64,000 nucleotides of DNA from Neospora caninum Liverpool (lineage: Eukaryota > Apicomplexa > Conoidasida > Eucoccidiorida > Sarcocystidae), in assembly GCF_000208865.1 (NCBI RefSeq), contig NC_018397.1, positions 5,981,748 to 6,045,747 on the forward strand, given 5' to 3'. Of the stretch, positions 55,501 to 64,000 are shown piece after piece. A model generated the notes under the pieces. The model did no database searches, was not told the DNA's origin, and worked only from the letters and a program-made list of their open reading frames with translations. The translations under genes were made by a program, and so were the position numbers. Numbering within the stretch: the first letter of the stretch is position 1; every line of letters begins with the position of its first letter.

Positions 55501-58500
55501 CCCACGAACTCGTTTCCTTCGATGGCGCCTCCGGCGCTGCAGCCGCGAATTCCTCGCCGCTCCTCAGCACCGGCGCGTTTGCGACAATCGTGGCGCCACA
55601 TCTTTCGGGCTTCTCGCCCCACGCGCTGTACCTCGTTTCGGCGCACACGCAGCACTTCGGCTCCACCTCGGTCTCGAGCGACAGGCACCTCGTGGGCGCG
55701 CTGTCGCTCTCCGTCTTTCACTCGGTCCACGTCGAGCAGGCGACAAACAGTCTGGTTGTGAGTTTCCAGGTTCTCTCGCTGAAGACCGCGCAGCCGTTGG
55801 CGGACGCCACCATCCGCGTCTTTGCGAGTTACGTGGGGTACGGCCGCGAGCCTGCACTCCTGGCCTGCGCGCCGAACGCGAGCGACGGAGAAGACGCGAG
55901 CGGGGCGAGGTCCAACGCCGGCGCGCAGGAGTGCACCTTCGTGCAAACTGACGCCAAGGGGTTTGCCGCCTGGCAGTCCAGCGAGGCGATCGTCGAAGGC
56001 GCCGAACTCTTCGCGACAGTCGTCGCGCCGCTCAGCGACGGCTCGACCCGGTCCAAACGCGAGAGCGAGGAACTGCCCGCCGTGTTTGTCACGGAGCGTC
56101 TCAGCTGGCCATGGGAACTACACCGCAACCAGCTGCTGGGTGCGGGGATGGCGCGTTCAGGGTCGCACCCCTCCGTTCTGGTCGGCTACGATCGCCGCTT
56201 CTTCGTCTCCAGCAACAGCCTCCGCTTCTTTGTCCTCGCCGACCGCACGTCGTTCCGACCCGGGGACAAAGTGTTCCTCCACGGCCTCGTCTCCCTGGTC
56301 AACTCTTCGCTCTGCGGCTTCGACGGCGCGTGCTTCCTTCACCAGGCTCTCCGCCTCGACGCCCCCGAAAAGCTCCGAGTCCTCATCGGTGCCCAGTGGA
56401 ACCTCGAGGCCGCCTCCCACTACGAAGGCCGGGAGGTACGTGCAGCCCACGGAATGGAGGCAGGCCGCATGGGCTCCGGTCTTGCGCACAGCTGCTCGGT
56501 GCGCGTCGTTGCGCTGAATCACTTTGGGGCCTTCGAGGCGTCTTTGGACATTCCGCTCGACGCGGAGCTGGGCACCAGCACGTTCCTCGAGTTCCGGATT
56601 TTCAAAGACGGGGACGTGGACGAGAAAGCCCTCTTGGCAGAGAGCGTGTGCCCGGACACCTGGTACCAGCTTGCGGACGCGAACAACCTGAAGCGGCTCG
56701 ATCCCGCGGAAGGCTTCTCCATCCTCGTCGAGGACCCGCGGCCGCCGTCGCTCTTGGTGTCTCCTCTGGACCTCCCGGCCGTCGTGAATCCTGCGTCCTC
56801 GTTCGCGGTCTCGGGAATCGTCAAGACCTACGGCGGCCTGCCGGTCCAGGGACACCGAGTCGAGATTCGCTTCGCCTTCCAACCGACGCTGGGCGAGCAA
56901 ACCCTGCGAAAGGGAGTCGCGCGGCTGCGCCGCGCTCTGGGAAGAGAGGCCCAGGTGGCTGGTCCCGCCAGCGACTTCTCCACGTTCCGCGTCAGTTCGA
57001 AGCAGGACGATGTCAAGGTGGTCACCGCAGGCGAGGTGTCGAGTCGCGACACTGTGAAGCTGCATGCAGAGGTCCGCACAGACGCGGCGGGGCAGTTCGC
57101 GTTGCCGCTGTTCTTGGAGAAACTGACTGTGAGTCCAGCCACCTCTGTTCCGCTCGACCTGGAGCACGCCCCCACCTTCCCCCTCTTGTGGGGAGAAGGG
57201 ACGGAGATCTCCGTCTCCGTCCGCGTCGTTGGGCTGACTGGCGACGTGCTGCCGCCCCAGACCGCTTCGGTTATTGTCGCCTCGTCGGACTTTTTCCTCG
57301 GGGAGCACTTGTCTCTCTCTGTGCGGCCGGTCCTCCCAGGTGTCCCCTTCGCTGTCTCCGCAGTTTCCAAGCCGTATCCCGGAGTGAAGGCAGGCGCTTC
57401 GCTGCCACGGGGCAGCTCCCTGGAGGTCGCGGTGCTGCGCGTCGACCCGGCAAACCCGCTCGGCAGATCCTGGGAAGCGCAGGCCGACAACTGGACCTCG
57501 TGGCACACGGATCAAGGCCTCGCCCCCTGCCAGCCGTCCCTGTTCTCGGCAGCGCGCGACTGGGACGCGGTCAGGTCCGCAGACGCTCGGGAGTCGGCTC
57601 AGGCGCACGACGGGGACCAGGAAGAGCTTGACGCGATGGAGGCCTTCACGGACGGCAGCGTAGACCTTTGGGAATTCGTCGAGAAGCAAAGGAGCAGGTT
57701 TTCGGTCGTCAAAAGCTGCCAAGGCCACGGCGGCCGCCTAACATGCCCCGTCACCCTTCCCCTGGACGCCGCCCAGTATGTCTTCCTCACGACTTTCCGT
57801 CTTCCGGATGGGAGGAGCGTGCGGAACTGCGAATACTTCCTCCCGACCGCTGGGAACCTCCTCACGCGCGCGCTGAAGCCCGACTTGCGTCTCGACAGCC
57901 CAGAGGTGACGCCGGGTCAGCGTGTGAGCCTGGTATTGCCTGCGGTCTTCCGTCCAGGGTCAGCAATTCGGCCCAGACTCGTCGCCGAGGCCGAAAGAGG
58001 CGGTCGCGGCGGGGCGACTCCGCCGTTGTATGGATCGCTGTCGGTCTGGTGGGGCACACGGTCAAACACAAGACTGTTCTTTCCAGTGCCTCTCGACTCG
58101 CTCAAGGACGAGCTCCGCATTCCCATCGGTCGCGTCCCGGAGGACTGTCCCTCGTCCTGCTTGCTGCGCGTCGTGTTCGTGCCGCCCTTGTCGGAGACGC
58201 CTCTCCCGATCTCACAAGTGGACACATCCACGAATGCGCTTCTGCCCAGGACAGAACGGTTCCCGCTCGAAACGGAGGCCGGAGCAAAGTTCGGGCCGTT
58301 CGTGGTGGACGAAACGTTCACCGTGGCGGTTCGCGCAGCCGCCTCGCCGTTCGCCATCCCCGACAGCACGGTGTCTTTCTCCCTCGACGGCAAGGCCCCT
58401 GCAGACGGCGAGGCCTCCCTGCGGCCAGGGAAGAAAGCAACGTTGCGCCTCTCGCTCTCGACGAATGCGGAGCAGAAGGCCGGCCTCGCTTCGCTTTTCT

Positions 58501-61500
58501 CAAAGCTGAGCTCGCGAAAGCAGGTTCGCGCGTACGCCCTCGTGGCGCTCGTCGACAAACGGTACTTCGATCTCGGGCCGATGGGCCTGCCGAAAATCGA
58601 AGAGGAGCTGCGGCAGACCGTGATGCAGCAGGACGCACGCCACAGCGTCTCGTCGTCGTTCGCAGAGGCGACGGCGCCGGCGACGTACCTCTACCTGTTT
58701 GGCTTCATGAAGGCCCTGAAAGAGCGGGATCCGTGGATAACAGATCTCCACTGGCCCAGCGCGGGAGCCTTGGCAGGCGCCAAGGAGCTAACGTCGCCGT
58801 GGCAGCCGTGGTCAAAAACGCTGCGCAGCGTTTTGTTGCGGAAACGGTCGACTCTGACCGGGTCTTTCTCGGCGTTTCCACGGGGCGAGAACTTTGTCGA
58901 TGGCGCTGTCTTCGCCGATATGACTGTGGAGGCGGCGGCCGCCCCCATGTTAGGTTTGGCGGCTGCGCCGCGCATGGCCAAGGCGACCTTCGCTGGACGT
59001 CAGGCCGCGGTGGAACAGGACGCAGGCGCCGGCGTGGCGTCCAGTGCGAGTCCTGCAGTCGCGTCCACGAAGCTTCTGCTCTCCGACACGCCCGTGATTC
59101 TGTGGAAGACCGTCGAGCTGACGGAGGATACGCGGGGCGATTTGACCGGCCACGTGTCCGTTCGCGTTCCCGACGATTCGAACACGTACCTTTTCAGGAG
59201 TCAGGTCGTGGTGGCGGTGGAGGAGAAGGAAGGGACTGCAGTGTCCTTCTTCCGCAGGCTCTGGAACAGGCGCGTGCCCGCGTCACCACTCAGTCGCGTC
59301 TTTTACGGCCAATTCGAGAAGGAAGTGTCTGTGAAGAAGCGGCTGAAGATGACGCCGTTCCGCCCGAAACTCTTGCGGAAAGGCGACGTGGCGAACGTCG
59401 GCGTGATCTTGCAGGTCGACGAGAGTCTCGTGGCGGAAGGCGGCGAAGCGATCGTCTACACGTGGTTCCCGGAACGAGGGGAAACGATGGAGACGGGTCA
59501 CCGCCAAAGGGTCCAACTGACGAACACCGCGCTCCCGGTCACGGTGCGTGTCGACACAGACGAACAGTCGGTCATCACCAACCACAAACTCCTCCAAGTC
59601 CACTGCTTCGCACACCTGGCGGTCAACTCTTCCGTCTCTCACGGCCTCGCCTTCTTCGTCCCCGTGACGCCGATCGCGCCGCGCCTGTCGCTCTCGAGCA
59701 TCTGGGCGATCGTTGCTCCGCGGACTTTGGGCCGCGCCAGAGACCCGTCCGAGGCAGCGGACGAAGCACAGAACTCGGTGGTGGCGGTCGAAGGCGTCGA
59801 GCTCCCGCTGCCTGTCATGGAAGGCGTAGGCGGCCTCTCCGCGTCAGTGGGCGTCGGCTACGGCGCCGTGCTCCTGGAGAAAATCCGGACGTTTCTCTCC
59901 GCCGAAGTATGCCCATTCGTCCCCGCAAAGCAGGCGTTCGACGATCTCTTGTGGGACACGAACAGCAAAGGCAGAGAAACGGTCACCGGGTCGAAAGCCG
60001 TTTTCTGCACTTGCTGTCGCGAGGCGTTTCCGGCGTCCCCCGTGCCGTTCTTCGAACGCACCAGTCCGTCCCTCTCCTCTCTGCTTCTCGCGATTCTCGC
60101 CCGCCAGCTGGTGACTGCGATGAAGCTGCAGGTGCGCGGCGAGCTGGAGGCGAGTGCTGTCTTTGCGGAGACCAAACTCTCTGAGTACGTGCCTCCCGAC
60201 GCCGGAGTCTTTCGCCGCACGGGCTTTCTGTCGCGCCCCTACGCGGAATACACAGCCTTGGCCATCCGCGAGCATCCGCTGGACGTCGACCTGAACCTTT
60301 TGGTGCTCCTCGTCGCGAAACGGCACGCGTCTGCCGCCGTCCTTCCGTATGTCGCGTCTGTGAAACAAACGATTCTCGCGTTCCTTCGCGAATCCGAGTC
60401 GCGGTTCCTCGCGTCGTTCGACGCTGTCCCATCCCCTGGCGAAGTATGGCCCCAGCCCGCGCCCCTCGCCGCCTCGGAGCCTGGACAGGCGGTGCCGGAC
60501 TCTTCGCTGGCGCATGCGTCGGCCAGCGTCGGACACGTGGCGCAGAGCCCGCAGAAGCCAATCGATTTCTCGCGGTTTCTCGCCTACGTCGGCCGGGGCC
60601 TCGTCGCGCGAGTCCGCTACGTGTTTGGGCCTGCCGCGACCTTCAACCTGGAGCACCCGGAGGCGGAGGAAGCGTTGTCGTTTTCCAGTCTCCTGCGGGG
60701 GGTGTTGTCTGTGGACGGCGAACGCGGCGCCGACGAGAAGGAGCCGACGAACGAGCTTCAGGTGTCTCCGCATCTGCTGTGGGCCCTCGTGATTGGCCTG
60801 GAGAACCGCGACCAGGCGAGCGCTCCGTATCTTCTCGCCCTTGCGAATGCGGTTCTAAAGAAATCAGTCAGCCTCCTCCGATTTCTTCCGAACTCCGGCG
60901 CGTACCTCAGTGGCTTCGGCAGCGCGACCGCAGCGAGCGACGCGCAGCACGCGATGCTGCTGCAAACCGCCAGCTTCGTCCTCTCAGCGACGCCTGCAGG
61001 ACGGTCGGCTTCCGCCGTTCTTCTCTCGCTCGAGCCGGAGTTCTCCGCCTTCACCAGCTTCGCCCAGTTGCCCCCTGAAGACATCATCCACATTTTCTCA
61101 AAGGTCGTGCTGTATCTGGCCCGCGGCGGGAAGCGGGGACAGCTGGGCCCGCGCCGGATGGTCCCCTGGACGGGCTGTCTCTTTCGGAGTCCCTGGGAAG
61201 ATCTGCTTGTCATGGACGCCTTCTCCAGCTGGCACGCGGCGACCCAGAGCGACCGCGCGGACCTCGCCGTCTCCGTGCACCTGGGCACGGGCGAGAGGGA
61301 AGCGGGGCCCGTAGGGCAGCGTGCGACCCCGTGGCTCTTGCTGCTCCACGGTCACCTCAATCTGCGAAAACACACAGCGATCCTTGAGACCAAGCTTGCG
61401 TGGAGCGAACTGGAGGCGAGCAAGCTGCTCGGAGGAAAGCTCTCTTTTGTCTCTTGCAGGGCGCGTGAGAGGCGCGAGGCCGCACCGCCTGAGAGCCACG

Positions 61501-63563
61501 AAGGAGAACGCACCTGGGAGGGGAAAGTGCGCGTGAACGTCAAGGGCCAAGGCGTCGCCGTAGTCGCCATCGGCATGGACTTCATCCCCGACAGACCCCG
61601 CATGCTGCCAACCTTCATGGGCGCTCTCCTGCAAAAGGAATTTCTCGTGTTTGACTCTGCAACTGAGACGTGCGGAAACACCCCCGTCGCCAGCGCGGTC
61701 CGAGGCAGCCGCGTGTGCGTGGCTCTTCGAATCACTGTCAAGGACGAAGTCAGGTACGTGTGGACTGAGAGGCGGCGCGAAACGTCGGGAAGCAAGACCA
61801 GTCGAGCCTTTCGAAAGGGACGCATGCCACTCAGGATGCGATAGATTAGATATAGAAAGATGCGCATGTATCCGCTCTTGTCACAGAAGAAAACTGGTGT
61901 TCAGTGCATCCACATCCGCGTCTCGTTCCACTCGAGACGAATTTGGGTCGGTGTTCCCGTCGGTCACCTGTCTCGCCTGGATTCTCTGTAGATGGGTCAG
62001 ACCGGCCATACAAGTGGGAGCATGGCTTGGTCGAGCCGCGTGCACCTACGCTAAAAAGATGCCGGTGGTCTTGTTCAGAGTTGTCCCCTGTCTTCTATAA
62101 ACCTAGAGCACATGGTTGTGCACGTCGCCGTCCGTTTTTCCTTTCAGAGATGTGACGATCCGGGATCTCTTGCCTGCCGGCTTAGAGCTCTCCTCTCGAG
62201 ACCCGAGCATGTCGCCTCTTGCTGCGGTGGAGGACGTTTCTTCCTCTTGCACGAGACCGCCACACCGGGGCTTCCTCCCTGGGCGGGGACGAGGATCGGG
62301 TTATTCCTCGTTCTCGTCCTTTTGGTTCTTCCCCCGATGCGAGCCTCGTCTTCTCGGCAACGCTGTAGAGTGGCGGTGCCCGTTCCTCGCGCCAGGGACG
62401 CACACGCTTCGGGTTGTCGCAATCGCTACCGTCTCTGGCTTCTTCGCAGTGCCTATGGCCACAGTAGAGGTGGGAGTTGACTTGGGAACAGACATGCTGT
62501 CGAGGCGGCAACCAGGAGGCAAGGTCACATTGCTCGGCGCGAGCGGGGCGGCGAAGAGGGCATTTGTAGTCCTCGAAGAAGACGAGCGACAACTGGCGAC
62601 AAACGAGGCAGCCCTCTTCAAGGAGGCGGGGTTCGCACCGGTAAGTGAAACGCGCTGCACGGAAAGGCCGAAAAGATGAAACGGGGGCAGAGACTTCGGC
62701 GGAAACGCCCGGTGTGCAGCTAGGTGCTAGGTGGATGCACGTACGCGTTGACGCAGTTGGACAAGTCCACAAAAAGTCGTCAGCCTGCGCCCACAAAGAG
62801 GTTCTCTGTAGCCTGGTCCTTCGAGCTTCGTGGCCGCACGAATATAGCATCTGGGGATTCATCTTCTCCGGAGTCTATGTATCGGTCCTTCTTCCGATAT
62901 ACGTTCACTGGTGATCTGACAAGAGACTTTAGGGCGTCAACAATCAGGGGAGCATCGTTCGAGGACGTACAGAACACGGGAAAGGCACCACTGGGCAGGG
63001 GCGGAAAGGGAGGCGCCGCTCGTCAGTGCGAGATATAGCAGGTGAAGAAACGACTGCATTCGTGCGGGGCTTCTCCCGTTTCGATGGCGCTGACCAGCTG
63101 GTTGTGGCGCCGAGTTCGTGGAGTCGAGAAGTGAAACTGCGCACGAGTGTGGTTATGAGTGTGTGTTGTGTCTTTTTGATGGGGTTTGCAATGGGTGTCG
63201 AAAATCCGAGAAAAAGGTGCAAGGGAAACGAAGGCGGATACAGCGAGCCGAAAGCCCAATGCATGTTCTGGTTCGTAACCAGAGACAGTGTGCCCACCGG
63301 CAGTCACTACGTCCACGCAATCTCTTCACGTCCCGTGTCTGAGTCGTAAGACAGACTCTAGGATATCCACGTTAAACGGCCTTTGTGGGTCCGCACGCAT
63401 GTCGCCTCTCGGTTGCCAAGGTCTTCATGTGTTTTTCTGGCTTCTTGTGCCTTTCCTGGTTTCTCAGCCTCCGGCTTGGCTGCTGGGGAGCGCCCCCAAA
63501 GGCTGCGGTGTCTGTCCAGCGGGCACCGTCTGCTCCCCTGCTCTGGGAAAGTGCGTTTCGTAA
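52553..63563 (+). CDS. Giant secreted alpha-2-macroglobulin-like protein, bacterial type (5 exons, ~2981 aa)
   Basis: Predicted exons: 52553-53754, 54288-55184, 55496-61753, 62148-62640, 63468-63563, with phase kept throughout. The ATG at 52553 opens a signal peptide (MARDRWAVTGLWFVALLLLAF). The fold is a series of beta-sandwich MG domains as in alpha-2-macroglobulins, which trap or regulate proteases. Visible family marks: FVLADRTSFRPGDKVFLHGL near 944-962 (the MG2-type TDkxxYRPG motif); ALVALVDKRYFDLG near 1708 (end of the bait-region domain); LTEDTRGDLTGHVSVRVPDD near 1905; RPKLLRKGDVANVGVILQV near 1985; LPLPVMEGVGGLSASVGVG near 2135; and VTIRDLLPAGLELSS near 2788 with LAPGTHTLRV, the C-terminal pattern of bacterial YfhM-like proteins. 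Where thioester members carry CxEQ there is VCPFVPAKQ (near 2170), so no thioester is expected. A short Cys-rich tail (CGVCPAGTVC, GKCV) ends the chain. The protein is about twice the size of bacterial relatives. An alternative last intron would move the stop to 63751. Confidence 0.82.
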
Positions 63564-64000
63564 GCGGTGGTGAGGCGGCAAGCTGTGGGGAACAGCGACA
63601 AGTCAGCGACGAGAAAGCACGTATTTTTGCGCTGAGTGAAGGGCCAACAGCAACTGATTTTTCACGAGGCTTCTTGCTCGCTGGCAGTGGGACGTGGAAG
63701 CGACAACAGCCGCTTTCTTCTTGTTTCAGAGGACGAAGCAAAGACCTGTAAACGGCAAAGGAAAGCGACAGCAGGTTTGTCCCTTAGAACTGCAGCTTCG
63801 TCCAGTTTTATGTGCCTATCGTCTGTCGTTTTGTTTCCAAAGGCGCGTGGATGGAAAAGGTAAAACGACCTGGTAAAGTTTGCATAGATGCGAGTGAACG
63901 AGCGCTAACGTATGAGTGCCCATGAAGGGTGTGTACCGGCGGGCGATGACGGTTGCACGACGATTTGAACCCAAGACAGTTAACAGACGGCAACTGCGGG
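63564..64000. other. 3' flank of the alpha-2-macroglobulin-like gene
   Basis: Probable 3' UTR. It may include one more coding exon: a donor gtaagc at 63560 and a pyrimidine-rich acceptor ending at 63729 would join phase-compatibly to seven more codons and a stop at 63751. I see no other gene before the window ends. Confidence 0.45.

Noticed and set aside
56111..60184. ORFs of 506, 523 and 838 codons overlapping the A2M-like gene
   Set aside because: They are Arg-rich with no recognisable domain. The overlapping frame carries consistent A2M motifs over 6 kb.

Overview
The window looks like nuclear DNA of a coccidian apicomplexan (Toxoplasma / Neospora / Hammondia type). The reasons are mixed. 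Genes have many short exons with standard GT-AG borders and are separated by kilobase-scale spacers. Introns are pyrimidine-rich on the transcribed-sense strand, and there are many (TA)n microsatellites. A TTTAGGG-type telomeric motif sits inside one intron. Several proteins have low-complexity insertions, and three have secretory signal peptides. I cannot separate the genera without a database search.

Layout. (1) 3420-13286 (+): a 14-exon CHL1/DDX11-type iron-sulfur DNA helicase. (2) 14981-15505 (+): a small orphan secreted helical protein, in a 4.7 kb stretch that is otherwise free of recognisable genes and holds a perfect 13-bp hairpin. (3) 18011-20080 (-): a single-exon secreted protein rich in His, Arg and Pro. 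(4) 24163-29829 (+): a single-exon protein of 1888 residues with an AT-hook and a Brinker/CENP-B-type (pogo/Tigger transposase-like) DNA-binding region. (5) 32414-39438 (-): a 15-exon acetyl-CoA transporter (SLC33A1/AT1 family). (6) 42063-43461 (-): a 3-exon Mediator subunit 21. (7) 44232-49715 (+): a 9-exon ubiquinol-cytochrome c reductase assembly chaperone (UQCC1/Cbp3), divergent from MED21. (8) 52553-63563 (+): a 5-exon gene for a secreted protein of about 2980 residues that resembles bacterial-type alpha-2-macroglobulin and shows no thioester motif.

The exon models for genes 1, 5, 6, 7 and 8 were built by hand. I joined reading frames at GT/AG (once GC/AG) borders, and reading phase is kept across every junction. 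The models give about 1540, 631, 159, 512 and 2981 residues. Individual borders remain predictions.

The genes do not form a pathway. They are housekeeping functions (genome maintenance, transcription, complex III assembly, acetyl-CoA supply to the secretory lumen) next to three secreted, lineage-restricted proteins. The most unusual finds are the alpha-2-macroglobulin-like giant, the domesticated transposase-type DNA binder, and the His-rich secreted protein.
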